NCBI GenBank assembly: GCA_905147135.1
Contig: LR990041.1
Location: 23,481,712-23,545,711 of the forward strand
DNA: 64,000 bases
Source: Blastobasis lacticolella
Taxonomy: Eukaryota; Arthropoda; Insecta; Lepidoptera; Blastobasidae
Direction: 5' to 3'
Position 1 is the first letter of the stretch; every line of letters starts with the position of its first letter. Under the pieces are notes generated by a model. That model was not told the origin of the DNA. It worked only from the letters and a program-made list of their open reading frames with translations, and did no database searches. Shown here piece by piece: positions 26,101 through 34,485 of the stretch. Made by a program: the position numbers and the translations under genes.

Positions 26101-29100
26101 TCTGGCATATCTGCATGTGAAAGTAATGATTCGGAAGGACGGTACTCTTAGCCACACGGTTTACCGAAAACCAACTCACACGGACCGATACTTGCACGTG
26201 TCATCACATCACCACCCGCGACAATTGCACTCCGTGATGACATCTTTGACCAGAAGAGCGAATGATCTTTGTGACAAGGATAATTTAAGAATCGTAAAAT
26301 GTGTTCTACGAAGTAATGGATACAAGGTCAACCGCAACATAACCAAGACCAAGAGGAAGCGACCACCGACAGTAGAACGACAACCAGCTTACCGGCCGTA
26401 TCTCGAGGGAGTGACGGATAGAAATGGTCGACTGTTGAGAAAATACTGTATAAAGACAATATTCACTCCTTACAAGAAAATTTCGCAGAGTATGAGGTCA
26501 CCTAAAGATACCTTCCCTTTGGAACATCCAGGTGTGTACAAGATTGATTGTAGTTGCGGGAAGTCTTATATCGGCCAAACCAAACGAACCATCTCGGGTC
26601 GGGTAAAGGAGCATATAAAAGCCATAAACAATAATCTGAGCTATAAGTCTGCCATTGCCCAACACCTCTTAGAATCTGGAACTAACCACTGGATGGAGTT
26701 ACATAACCCACGGGTGTTCCCTACTGAACGACACTACACTCCACGTTTAGTTAGGGAAGCCATCGAAATCGCGAAATATCCAAATTTCAATCGTGAGGAC
26801 GGATTTAGGTTATCGAATACTTGGTCACCAGTGATTCAGTCTTTAAAACCAGAACTAGGTCGAAATAAGACTAAAAAAGTGAGTGATACGGTCAGTGTAG
26901 TGTGCCGTGACTTAAAAGTGAGTTCGAGTTCCAGTAGTAGCAAAAACTTGTGCGAAAGCGGGTAGATCGACTTTGGCCGCTTTATCGCTAACTAACATCG
27001 TCCGGCGCTCGCAGCTCTCCAGTCGTCCCGTGACCATGATGCATGCAAGTGTGTCGAAATATCGGGCTACTCGTCAACAAAGGTACGCGGTAGGAAACCC
27101 GGAACATACCCTTAAAATGCACAAATAATATTTCGTTGCATGGCTTCTTGAATGTTAGTAGATTCGAGGTAGATGTATCCAGCGCGGTAAACCGCGCAGG
27201 AGCCCAACCGGGCCATACCGCCGAGATGATGATGATGATAATGGAGTTAGATGTATCCAGAGCTCAGATGATGATAAAAGAGCCTTTAATATTAACAATA
27301 CTATTCTTGTTGCAGATTATATTGCAGTTACGCGCGCGACGGATGAATTTCTTACAAAAGGCTTCATCGTCGATGTGTTACTTGGGAATAGTGGCTCTGA
27401 TATCAGTAGTGGAAATGGTTACATTTTATAGGTTGGGACGTGGATTAATGGGTACGTTTTATGTACAAGTTACCTAAATTAACTTTTACGAATAACTAAG
27501 ATACTTTTCGTTTTCCTAATTAAATTTAAGCACGATTAGCATTGACACAGATAGGTTAATCGGAGATGATAAAATACCCTACATCAATTTGAAAGTTTTA
27601 AAGTACAATATTTTACTTTCAAATCTTGCCTGCTCAAGCGTTCCTTCTCCTAATACTCGATTATGCAGATGTATGCTATTTGGATGTACCCACCGTTTTT
27701 CTATGGATGTACCTGAATAATTGTTTAACAAGCATGAGCGGTTTCAAAGATGTGTCCGAGTATCGTGCTCAGCTAAAGTAGTCCATCCAGCAAAGGCATT
27801 GTATGCACATGCTTTCCTATCTGTACAATATCCTCCATAACCCTTCTTCTCTTGGATACCTTACCTTACGTTTCCAACTTGTTCCTCCTAATACTCACTC
27901 TAGGCGCCTGCTCTGTGTAACTAGTATGTTGGACATAATGTTTTAAACTATCACGGTTATTATTACACATTTTAAGGGTATGTTCCGGGTTTCTTTCCAC
28001 GTACCTTTGTTGACGAGTAGCCCGATATTTCGACACAGTTGCATCAACAAAGGTACGCAGTAGGAAACCCGGAACATACCCTTAAAATGTAGTATGTTGG
28101 AGTTTTCACAACTTGTTCTTTGTGTAACTTTGGAACAGGCTTCCCAAGATTGTCAAGAAAATTCCTCTTCCGCACTTTTAAGAAGAGAGGAAGAGAATCT
28201 ACACTACTATTATCGGTATATTAAGTATAATTATGAAGGTATATTTAAGTAATTATTTATGTAGGTGTACCAAAGTAAATATTCACGTATATAACATATA
28301 TCTCTTATAAGGATAAGTTTGCTTTGTTAACCATGTTTTGTTTTCAACTCTGTAAGTTTTCGTTGTCCACTTTTACTACAGATGCTTTCCGGATTCATGT
28401 GGTAATGTCGAAAGTGTTTGTATGGATGTTCATGGCGACGGCGTTGCAGACGCAGGCGGCGCTCACGGCCGCGCGCCGGGAGCTAGAGCACCTGCTCACT
28501 GACATGGAGGCGCGTAAGTGACACCCAGCTTCGAATAGGTACTGCAGCACAGAAGATAATTATGACTTGTCATTATCATTATCTTTGCGACAGTCCCGGG
28601 CGCGCGAGCGCCTTTTGCCTCCTCCTACTACATTTTGTCCACGTCGCTCGGTCTTCAGCATCCTCGGTAGTGAGTTTGTTGGTAGGCATGTCATCCTTAA
28701 CGACGTGTCGTCTTTTGGGCCAAACCCTCCTCTAGGGTCCCCATGCATTGCCTTGCCAGACATTTGTTTCTTACGTAATTTGCCGGTCTGTGTGGAACTT
28801 GACCATACCACCGAAGACGGCATTCTTGCGGTTTATTTACCAAGTCACAGAGGCCAAAACTACCAGAGTGTAAAGATAGCAGAACTAGCTAGATAAGAAT
28901 AGTACAAGACTGGACTTAATGGAGATCTCTGGAGGAGGCCTGTGCTGGGTGTCTTCAGACTGATATGACAAAGATCAACAATTCATGTTGTTCAGCGTCA
29001 TCGTCCGTGTCGAGTAGCGCACAGTGGCAGCGCGTGCGCAGAGCCGCGCGTACCCTCGGCGAGGCCAGCGCACTTCAGCGGCGGCTCGCCGATGCGCACC

Positions 29101-32100
29101 GTGCACCGCTGATTATGCACCTGATCGTCCTGTGGTTCGCCTTATTTTACAACTCCAACCTTTTGGTATTTAGTGGTGGGTATCGTTTAAGTCTCGACAC
29201 GTAACTATAGTAGATATTGTAATTAATAACAAACTAATTCCAGAGAGTTATGGACTTAGGAAAAGCACAAACATAAATAAGGTATCTATGAACTGGATTA
29301 TGAAGTTTACCAATGGAATTGGATGAATAATAGGTTGCCAGCAATGATTTTGATTTGTATCTCTGTTATTTGCCCTCTATCCAAAAGAAAAGTGATATAT
29401 TGGAGTAACATAGTAATAAACTATCGCGGCTGCTCCCAACCGTAGATAAAGCTCCCCTGTGAATATTTTATTATCCGTATATTTACAGAAACGAGCAGGT
29501 ACTTTAAAGTTGTTTCGAAATGAAGTAGATAATATCATCTTATTATTTGAAAGAGGCCTTCTAATTCGGGTAATTACAGTGGAGCGACTGCCTTCTGACC
29601 TCCGTGACCCTGCTACCAGTGAAATCTGACTAGATTGCAACCGTGCGATCGAAGACTAAATGACGATGCGATTGTGCAGGTGGATGTGTAGGTTTCATTA
29701 TGATGTTTTCCCTCACCGTAAGAGCATCGGTTAGTGTCAATGTACATAACTCAGAAAAAGTTATTGGTACATGGCGGGAGTGGGATTCCAACCCGGTACC
29801 CTTCACTTGCGAGTCAGATACCTTTACCACTAGTCCACTGACCCGCTGATCTTTTCTTATCATACCAATAATTAATTATTTTTAAGGCCCTGTTAATGTC
29901 TTTAAATATATTTTACAGCAAAGGAACAATTGAACGTGGAGAAAATAATTTGTTGCGAAATAACAATGTCAATCATTATTAACTTATTGGTATTGGTGGA
30001 ACCGGGTCACAGGATGAATGATGAGGCAAGTACTCAATTCAAATACATTGGAAAAGAAAGGTGGCCGTTTTTAAAGCAGGTCCACCTGATTGACAGCGGT
30101 TACCGTCCTCCAGGACATCAGATGCAGCACTGTAACACAAGCCGCCTCGCGCGAGGACTCAACCAGATTCGACTACTTACGGAGGATGCCCGGTTTCGCA
30201 TAATAGCGCCATAGACCACATACACAGTCATCACCCTGACGTTACATCCCGGTTTCGCTCTCGTGCGGCACGTGAGGGCTTAAGGTCCGCCTTCCTACTC
30301 CTCTCGGTCTTTGGCATCCTTGATGGTGAGTTAAATGGCACGCATGTCATTCTTAACGACGTCAAGCCATCGCTTCTTGGGCCAACCTTTTCTTCCCCTG
30401 GCGGTCTGCGCAAGACGTGGTCGTCCGGAGAATTTCTTTCCCTCCAGCGCTTGGCACAGCCCATAGCAGACCACAAAATAGAAAACTAACAGAAGGTCCA
30501 CTCCCGTCGTCTTCGAAAATTAATACCTTAACTTGCCGACTCGCTAAGGTTGCTACTGTATTTATTTTGAATTTTGAAAAGAGTACTTAAAAGATCGAAT
30601 AGAATTTTAAAGATCGTTCACAATAAAATATCCCTTGCAAAGGACCAATATCTAATCCTTGCCATAACGTGATCATAATTGCTTCCCAAGCTGTTTACAT
30701 TGTGTTCAAGTGTATTCGATTTTCCATACCAGATTCAGACATTATGCCTTTAGTAGGCGTAATAAAAATCTACTGTTTATTCACTATTTAAAAATCCATT
30801 GACACCAGATTATTTCAACAGACCCTGAGAATAACCTTATCCTGACCTGGGATTTGACCCACTTCCCGGAATTGAAAATTTCATACACATATAGACAGGC
30901 ATTTCAGACTAGAAACCATTAAGGTGGCCATTACGGTTTCTTATTCTGTTAAAAACTGTCACGTGGTGCCTGAAACTGTTCAACTAGTCCTAGGGTCTCT
31001 AGCGGAAGACCTTGGTCAACCTCGCTTCGCCATCGGCATTAGAATTCGTAGCGGTGCTTAAGTTCGACTAGCCTCAAAGTCTGAAATGGTCACCCATCAG
31101 TTCTTGGACTCTGCGTGCGTTGCTTGTATGATATTAAGTAATCTTAGTTACACAACAAGTACCACGTACATGTACTTTTATTTTACCAATAATCATCATC
31201 ATCTTGTCGTTAATGTCCCGGCTGGCCTGGGGTCCGCCTTGACCATGATCCAGGATTTGGCAGGTCAGGTAATTACAGTGGAGCGACTGCCATCTGACCT
31301 TTATGACCCTGCTACCAGCGGATCCTGACAAGATTGGATCATGGTTACACACCCATCGCTTGAATGTGCAGGATTCATCACGATGTTTTCCCTCACCGTA
31401 AGAGCATCGGTTAGTATTCAACTAATGTACAAATGGAATGTTTTAAGACACGGGCTGGTGTTCGCCAGGGGTGCATCCTTTCTCCACTCCTGTTTAACAT
31501 CTATACGGAGTGTATAATGAGAATTGTGTTGGAGCAATGGGACAAGGGAGTTTCAGTAGGGGGTCGGATACGTCAAACTTGCGATATGCCGATGACACAA
31601 CCCTGCTCGCCCAATCAAGAGAGGATATGGAGCAGCTGTTGGCGCATCTTGAGACAATAAGCCTCTCCTTCGGACTTGCGATCAACAGAGACAAAACCAA
31701 AATGATGATCGTGGACCGAGTCGAACTAAATCAACCAGATATTTCAAGGATTGGCAACTGCGAAGTTGTCCAAAGCTACGTGTACCTCGGCTCCACGATC
31801 ACGAATACTGGGGGATGTGAGAACGAGATCCGAAGGAGATGTGCTATCACAAGATCTGCTGTTGATAGGCTGAAAAAAGTCTGGGGCAACCGCAACATCA
31901 CCAAAACCACGAAAGTCCGCCTGATGAGAAGCCTGGTTTTCTCCATATTTCTGTATGGCGCAGAAACGTGGACGGTTCGCCTGAAAGACCGACGCAAAAT
32001 CGATGCCCTGGAAATGTGGTGCTGGCGGAGACTGCTACGGATTCCTTGGACTGCGTTTCGGACCAATGTCTCGATCTTGGAAGAGCTTAAAATCAAGGAA

Positions 32101-34235
32101 AGATTATCGTCGACTGTGCAAATACGAATACTCAAATACTTCGGACACATTGTTCGAAACCAGAACTCCATGGAACGACTCGTTGTCCAAGGGACAGTGG
32201 AGGGCAAACGATCACGAGGTCGATCGCCTACGCGTTGGACAGACCTAATAAAGGCTGCAACACGTAGTACAATTGTTGAATGTTCCCGTAACGCTGAAGA
32301 CCGCAACAAGTGGAGGCGCATCGCGGGGGCTGCGTTATCCAGAGAAGACGCATCGTCATGAAACCACGACCACTCTGTCAAGAGTGAACGACTGAGGTGG
32401 AGGAATGTACATAACTCAGAGTACAGTCCCATTGGTACATGGCCGGAGCGGGACCCGAACCTCTGGCTTACGAGTCGCATACTCTAACCGCTCGGCTACC
32501 GACGCTCTTTTTTATTTTATCAATTATAATATCATTTAATTAAATAATATTCAATTTAAGGCGACACTACAATTAATTCTCGCGTTAACAATCGCGACCG
32601 AGCACTGCTTGAAACTGCTTGAGAATGCCTGTAAACGTAACGTCAATGTGTGCGTGACGGAAATGGCGCATTGTTTACAGTGGACCTTCTGCTTGGGGCG
32701 GGCCGTTCTTTATTTTGTGGTAGGACTCAGGGCCACTTCCATAAGAGGGAGAGTTATTGCCGTAATCTCCACGCTTGTCAGGTGTGTTAGGGTCTAGGGT
32801 CAGCAAGGGAACCACGTGAACATACACAGTGAGGCAAATATACTGAAGACCATAGAGTGTTTTCTATTATTCGCCAAGTAATGGATCAGACTTAAGTGAC
32901 AATCGACACACCACATAGCTCGCAGAATGAACGACGTCCTCCCACGACGTGAATGGTGAGCTTGTATCGCTTAGATGATAATTATGATGACGATGAGGTT
33001 TGAGTATCGGTTATCTGTTGCCTTACTATGCACGACTAGATGACTGAACTTGTTGCGTAGATGCGACGGTGTGGTGAGTTGGGTGTGCGGGCTTGGCGGC
33101 TGGCGGCGGCGGGCGCAGGCCCAGCGGCGCCGCTGCGGCTGCTGGCGGCCCAGCTGGCGGCCGCGCCGCTGGCGGCACCCGTGTACATGCCGCTCGCATT
33201 CCTTACGTTCGACAGAACACTCTTATTCAAGGTACGTCAACGTCACGCCAACAATCCACTCGTACGTTTTCATTTACACAAATTAATTAGTTTATCAGTA
33301 GTCAATCGATGTCAATAATACAAATAAATTTTGATTCATAGTCAACAATATCATAAATACCGGCTAAATCAGATTTAAGTTTAAACTAATTCGTCCTAGA
33401 CCAAACTAGTTTTATCAATGACTCATTAATTTTTTTTTCTAGAACTGCTTCTGTTAGAAATAAAATTATCGCTCATTATAGGTATGACAATTTCATCAAT
33501 ATCGATTTATAAATATTTTAAACGATTTCACTCACAGACTACAGCTATTTGTAGTAGGTATATGCGAGACGTGCGCACATTGTGTTTGTGAGTTTGCCGC
33601 TAAGATCGGCTGTGCAAGCCATCTTCGTGCGCTGGCGCAGATCTGGTTAGGGGTCGAAGAGCACAATACCTTAGAAAAATACGAGGATACCTAAATCAGG
33701 TTTCAGGATTTAGGGTTAAATATCTATTTCATTATGTTGGCAGACCCCAGAACCCTGTAGTTAACAACAAAATGACTTCGTTCTAGTTTGTGGCGCTGTA
33801 GGTACCTACTGCCAATATAATACATAGGTATTACCGGGGTCGCCACTGGTCCGTGTTGCTCTAGTTAGAATGTTCTGGGCGCCAACATGTCACTGTGTTT
33901 GCTGCCTACTATCATATCCCTTCTTTTTAAGGAACGAAAGAGATATTTTAATGTCCTACTCTATAAAAATATTAGAGTTTTGATGGTGTATGTTATGAAT
34001 GTATCACCATCTTTCAAAAATAATGAATGAATCAATGAAAATTCTTTATTGCATAAATACCTACAAATGGGACATTTAGAAAAATAAAAGATATGTCAAA
34101 ATAAAGCTTTATCAAAGATATGCCTTTAAATCAGTGAAGTTACACATAATATTAATATAATTTTTTAATTATTTTCAGGTTTTTGGCAGTGTGATCACAT
34201 ACTTAGTGATATTTTCACCAAAGTTTAGCATGTAA
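14016..34235 (+). CDS. Gustatory receptor-like seven-helix chemoreceptor, nine exons
   Basis: Exons: 14016-14103, 21368-21565, 22619-22932 (acceptor uncertain), 27316-27451, 28382-28513, 28996-29175, 29919-30025, 33061-33231, 34179-34235. All junction phases agree (1,1,0,1,1,1,0,0), giving 461 codons including the stop. Insect gustatory receptors are seven-helix ligand-gated channels in taste neurons. Family features seen: an N-terminal hydrophobic segment followed by RLLGLAP, several later hydrophobic segments, the EPGHRMNDE motif before the last third (compare EPCHxxxxEA in insect Grs), LTFDRTLLF near the C-terminus, and the closing [10 protein letters not shown] that corresponds to the TYLVxxxQF signature. 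The length suits the family. Introns are filled with repeats, including Penelope, LINE and SINE copies. Odd points are one GC-AG intron, and exons 1, 2 and 8 being very GC- and Ala/Arg-rich while exons 3 and 4 are AT-rich. Ligand and subfamily cannot be told. Family call is firm; exon 1 and the exon 3 start are less so. Confidence 0.8.
14560..15215 (+). mobile_element. CR1/Jockey-type LINE, 5' half of reverse transcriptase (remnant)
   Basis: Contains reverse-transcriptase blocks: [67 protein letters not shown] and [10 protein letters not shown]. An upstream NAFSAYY segment is in another frame. It stops before the GVPQGS and FADD blocks. A matching 3' half begins at 20045. Confidence 0.8.
15478..15492. 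repeat. (GT)n microsatellite
   Basis: A run of about seven GT units. Short; no functional claim. Confidence 0.7.
15955..16035 (+). mobile_element. LINE C-terminal fragment
   Basis: Encodes [20 protein letters not shown] then SVEK, a block typical of the region after reverse transcriptase in Jockey-type LINEs of Lepidoptera. The rest of the element is absent; mariner-related sequence follows. Confidence 0.6.
16204..17283 (+). mobile_element. Broken mariner-type transposon (DD41D spacing)
   Basis: Transposase remnant in two open pieces, 16204-16635 and 16816-17283, separated by stops and frameshifts. The first has the N-terminal helix-turn-helix regions. The middle holds FWSDEANF with the first catalytic Asp. 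The second has [10 protein letters not shown] and [16 protein letters not shown]. By my count 41 residues separate the last two catalytic Asp, the spacing reported for the DD41D group of the Tc1/mariner superfamily. Terminal inverted repeats were not located. Not functional as it stands. Confidence 0.75.
17296..17570 (-). repeat. Dispersed repeat with CCCGCCTGCCAAGCGTGG, inverted copy
   Basis: Inverted copy of the repeat at 10705, from CAACAGTCCACTGCAGGACT to TACGACACCCATGAGTGTAG, directly after the mariner transposase stop. Confidence 0.65.
18176..18505 (+). repeat. 81-bp minisatellite, about four units
   Basis: Units start at 18176, 18257, 18338 and 18419, exactly 81 bp apart, each beginning GCATAACCTC or a variant and containing GATGATGATGGGTGGCAG, AGCAAAGGCA and GTAGCACGCGGTCACG. 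The fourth is the most diverged and a fifth starts near 18502. Because 81 is a multiple of three, the - strand keeps an open frame of 127 codons (18130-18513) with a 27-residue period ([19 protein letters not shown]). No sign that it is translated. Confidence 0.8.
18560..19150. other. GC-rich stretch without recognised gene
   Basis: Markedly richer in CG than its surroundings, with an open frame at 18564-18935 (123 codons) resembling nothing known to me and without splice partners. 19030-19140 includes GGGGCTTCGGTCAGGCAAAA and CTCGGCCTCCGCCC. May be part of an unrecognised repeat. Confidence 0.35.
20045..21228 (+). mobile_element. CR1/Jockey-type LINE, 3' half with AT-rich tail (remnant)
   Basis: Begins at the FADDMKI catalytic block, continues through LGFIIR, a [14 protein letters not shown] block and a C-terminal region with frameshifts near 20230 and 20450, then a 3' UTR ending in repeats of AAATA near 21210-21228. 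Probably the same element as 14560-15215. Confidence 0.75.
21368..21565 (+). CDS. Gr-like gene exon 2 (helix 1)
   Basis: A pyrimidine-rich acceptor (TTTTCTCCATGCCAG) leads into codons for a hydrophobic helix ([20 protein letters not shown]) followed by basic residues. This is the usual first helix and R-x-x-G-x-x-P neighbourhood of insect Grs. The donor is A|GTAAGA, phase 1. Very GC-rich compared with its surroundings. Confidence 0.75.
22022..22575 (+). mobile_element. G-rich minisatellite plus LINE 3' UTR-type repeat
   Basis: 22030-22135 is a degenerate tandem array of units like GGTAGGGTAGGGGTAAGGTA. It runs into the same 470-bp tail as 9380-9852, here ending in four TTGAT repeats (22552-22572), the kind of short tandem tail left by some LINEs. 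Directly precedes Gr-like exon 3. Confidence 0.7.
22619..22932 (+). CDS. Gr-like gene exon 3 (helices 2-4)
   Basis: Long hydrophobic reading frame with segments around [18 protein letters not shown] and [20 protein letters not shown], ending CLDRADK|GTGCGT in phase 0. Three AG acceptors (exon start 22619, 22649 or 22667) give the phase needed after exon 2. 22619 is used here but the choice is not secure. The exon lies directly after the TTGAT-tailed LINE remnant ending near 22574. Confidence 0.7.
22970..23215 (+). repeat. Dispersed repeat with CAGCCCACCTGATGGTAAAT
   Basis: Shares ATGCTACTCAGTGACAAGCG, GGACTAAGATGAAATGCC and ACAATGCAAGCATTGTT with 38905-39190. A diverged - strand relative is at 2850-3070. 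Directly follows the donor of Gr-like exon 3. Confidence 0.6.
23390..23545. repeat. Small CGATATGTCATT-type MITE fragment
   Basis: Begins AGCCTATATGACCAATAAAG and ends near an inverted CACATATAGGCT (23510-23519), with GAGCGATATGTCATTAGAAA inside. Related to the cluster at 53650-54215. A poly(T) run follows at about 23536-23565. Confidence 0.5.
23565..23840 (-). mobile_element. LINE C-terminal fragment
   Basis: On the - strand reads [35 protein letters not shown] and [20 protein letters not shown] with a run toward VGGQMPG. Complementary pieces of the same family occur at 52945 and 56975 on the + strand. Confidence 0.6.
24010..25812 (-). mobile_element. Penelope-like element, - strand copy (broken)
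   Basis: Reading on the - strand: a reverse-transcriptase N-terminal block ([22 protein letters not shown]), [13 protein letters not shown], the [21 protein letters not shown] block, [12 protein letters not shown], then a linker and a C-terminal GIY-YIG nuclease ([20 protein letters not shown]). Reverse transcriptase plus GIY-YIG nuclease defines Penelope elements. Stops and frameshifts near 24680, 25090, 25295 and 25560 break the frame. It meets the + strand copy head to head near 25812-25830. Confidence 0.85.
25820..27120 (+). mobile_element. Penelope-like element, + strand copy with internal deletion
   Basis: Starts with [20 protein letters not shown] and [15 protein letters not shown], the N-terminal conserved block of Penelope reverse transcriptase. 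It then jumps near 25960 directly to [20 protein letters not shown], losing the central catalytic region. From 26066 to 26965 a 299-residue frame stays open through the complete GIY-YIG domain. The last 150 bp mirror the outer end of the - strand copy. Confidence 0.85.
26066..26965 (+). CDS. Penelope C-terminal reverse transcriptase and GIY-YIG nuclease fragment
   Basis: 299 codons open. The first part is the thumb and linker of the reverse transcriptase ([32 protein letters not shown]), and the C-terminal part is the nuclease ([28 protein letters not shown]). It lacks the catalytic reverse-transcriptase core and an obvious promoter, so it is a mobile-element remnant and not a host gene. Confidence 0.75.
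   Translation: MRSTYELEQERTLAYLHVKVMIRKDGTLSHTVYRKPTHTDRYLHVSSHHHPRQLHSVMTSLTRRANDLCDKDNLRIVKCVLRSNGYKVNRNITKTKRKRPPTVERQPAYRPYLEGVTDRNGRLLRKYCIKTIFTPYKKISQSMRSPKDTFPLEHPGVYKIDCSCGKSYIGQTKRTISGRVKEHIKAINNNLSYKSAIAQHLLESGTNHWMELHNPRVFPTERHYTPRLVREAIEIAKYPNFNREDGFRLSNTWSPVIQSLKPELGRNKTKKVSDTVSVVCRDLKVSSSSSSSKNLCESG
27316..27451 (+). CDS. Gr-like gene exon 4
   Basis: A strong acceptor (TATTCTTGTTGCAG) enters in phase 0, matching exon 3. It encodes a basic stretch ([11 protein letters not shown]) then a hydrophobic segment ([15 protein letters not shown]). The donor is G|GTACGT, phase 1. It sits just downstream of the Penelope head-to-head pair. Confidence 0.75.
27936..28090. repeat. Short Penelope terminal hairpin
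   Basis: The Penelope terminal sequence (forward 27936-28040) is followed at once by an inverted copy of its outer part (28041-28090), forming a near-palindrome with arms of roughly 50-60 bp. No coding part remains. Confidence 0.7.
28382..28513 (+). CDS. Gr-like gene exon 5
   Basis: Acceptor CTTTTACTACAG; encodes [20 protein letters not shown] followed by an amphipathic stretch ending LLTDME. Donor C|GTAAGT. Phase 1 in and phase 1 out, consistent with both neighbouring exons. Confidence 0.75.
28567..28806 (-). mobile_element. LINE C-terminal remnant, RTE-like
   Basis: + strand GTCGCTCGGTCTTCAGCATC and AGGCATGTCATCCTTAACGA pair with 30240-30475. On the - strand a decayed frame suggests RGxxKKRWxDxxKxDMxxxN-type C-terminal sequence. 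Confidence 0.5.
28996..29175 (+). CDS. Gr-like gene exon 6 (loop and helix 5)
   Basis: Acceptor ATGTTGTTCAG. Encodes a Ser-rich then Arg/Ala-rich cytoplasmic loop with a [13 protein letters not shown] helix, followed by hydrophobic [20 protein letters not shown]. The phase-1 donor at 29176 (GTGGGT) joins in frame with exon 7. A GT four bases further on would break the frame. Confidence 0.7.
29572..29856 (-). mobile_element. tRNA-derived SINE, truncated at the 3' end
   Basis: Inverted CAGTGGAGCGACTGCCTTCT, TATGATGTTTTCCCTCACCG and AGAGCATCGGTTAGTGTC, then a diverged tRNA-like head (GGATTCCAACCCGGTACCC ... TAGTCCACTGACCCGC). In the last-but-two intron of the Gr-like gene. Confidence 0.65.
29919..30025 (+). 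CDS. Gr-like gene exon 7 (helix 6, GC donor)
   Basis: Acceptor ATATTTTACAG, phase 1. Encodes a hydrophobic helix ending [14 protein letters not shown], matching the conserved EPCHxxxxE region of insect Grs. No GT donor within this conserved part keeps the frame to exon 8. The sequence GATGAG|GCAAGT fits the minor GC-AG donor consensus exactly and gives phase 0, as required. Confidence 0.72.
30240..30476 (-). mobile_element. LINE C-terminal remnant, RTE-like
   Basis: Related to 28567-28806: TCTCGGTCTTTGGCATCCTT and CGCATGTCATTCTTAACGAC. On the - strand reads [13 protein letters not shown] codons with frame breaks. Confidence 0.5.
30985..31085 (+). repeat. Short dispersed repeat, also at 46238-46375
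   Basis: AGACCTTGGTCAACCTCGCT and GGTGCTTAAGTTCGACTAG are shared with 46238-46375 (GAGACCTTGGCCAACCTCGC, GATGCTTAAGTTTAACTAG), where it follows an RTE fragment. Confidence 0.5.
31199..32511 (-). mobile_element. tRNA-derived SINE split by an RTE insertion
   Basis: The 3' body is at 31199-31431 (TTAATGTCCCGG to TTCAACTAATGTACA) and the 5' head at 32404-32511 (AATGTACATAACTCAGAGTA to CGGCTACCGACGCTC). Together they make one - strand SINE. The interruption (31432-32403) is an RTE fragment bounded by a duplicated AATGTACA. Confidence 0.78.
31432..32403 (+). mobile_element. 5'-truncated RTE-type LINE (3' half of reverse transcriptase)
   Basis: Encodes [20 protein letters not shown], then after a frameshift near 31550-31575 [13 protein letters not shown] (catalytic YADD) and a C-terminal region: [54 protein letters not shown] and [14 protein letters not shown], ending at a TGA near 32361. 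This pattern is typical of RTE elements. It is inserted in a SINE with an 8-bp duplication at 31424-31431 and 32404-32411. Confidence 0.82.
33061..33231 (+). CDS. Gr-like gene exon 8
   Basis: All three + frames are open because of high GC. The frame starting MRRCGELG is chosen because it ends [20 protein letters not shown] and reads straight into the C-terminal exon. A TAG directly precedes the exon and doubles as its splice acceptor. It contains an unusual Ala/Leu/Pro run ([20 protein letters not shown]) where Grs usually have a more polar helix. Confidence 0.72.
33835..33985 (+). repeat. Partial copy of the LINE 3' UTR-type repeat
   Basis: Shares CAACATGTCACTGTGTTTGC, GAACGAAAGAGATATTTTAA and TGTCCTACTCTATAAA with 9380-9852. 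In the last intron of the Gr-like gene. Confidence 0.55.
34179..34235 (+). CDS. Gr-like gene exon 9 (C-terminal TYLV motif)
   Basis: Acceptor TTAATTATTTTCAG, phase 0. Encodes [18 protein letters not shown] and a TAA stop. A short last exon carrying the TYLV motif is a hallmark of insect gustatory receptors. The usual Gln of the TYLVxxxQF signature is replaced by Lys here. Confidence 0.8.
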   Translation, partial: VFGSVITYLVIFSPKFSM

Positions 34236-34333
34236 ATTACTTATTCAGGTTTGGACCTGTAGATGATTTAGAGAAGTACCTATAAATTAATTGAGGCACC
34301 TATTGTTTTTTGTAAAGATTAGCTGATGTTGAA

Positions 34334-34339
34334 AATAAA
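34334..34339 (+). terminator. Candidate poly(A) signal of the Gr-like gene
   Basis: AATAAA about 100 bp after the receptor stop codon, on the sense strand. No transcript evidence is available. Confidence 0.45.
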
Positions 34340-34485
34340 GCTTTAAGTATCAAGATCATTTGTGTATGGTTATTAAAGAACAATATATATAAAAAACTGG
34401 GTTGGTTTTCACAATCTGAACAAAACGGGGTTAATTTCGTTATTCAGTTCAGAAACGTGTCACAAGTTGACTCTGGGAGTCAGTT

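Noticed and set aside
31776..32480. 234-codon - strand gene
   Set aside because: Entirely antisense to the RTE reverse transcriptase, with no domain of its own.
33036..33230. Ala/Ser-rich - strand protein
   Set aside because: It is the antisense of Gr-like exon 8. GC-rich sequence keeps several frames open by chance, and the + frame has splice partners and family motifs.
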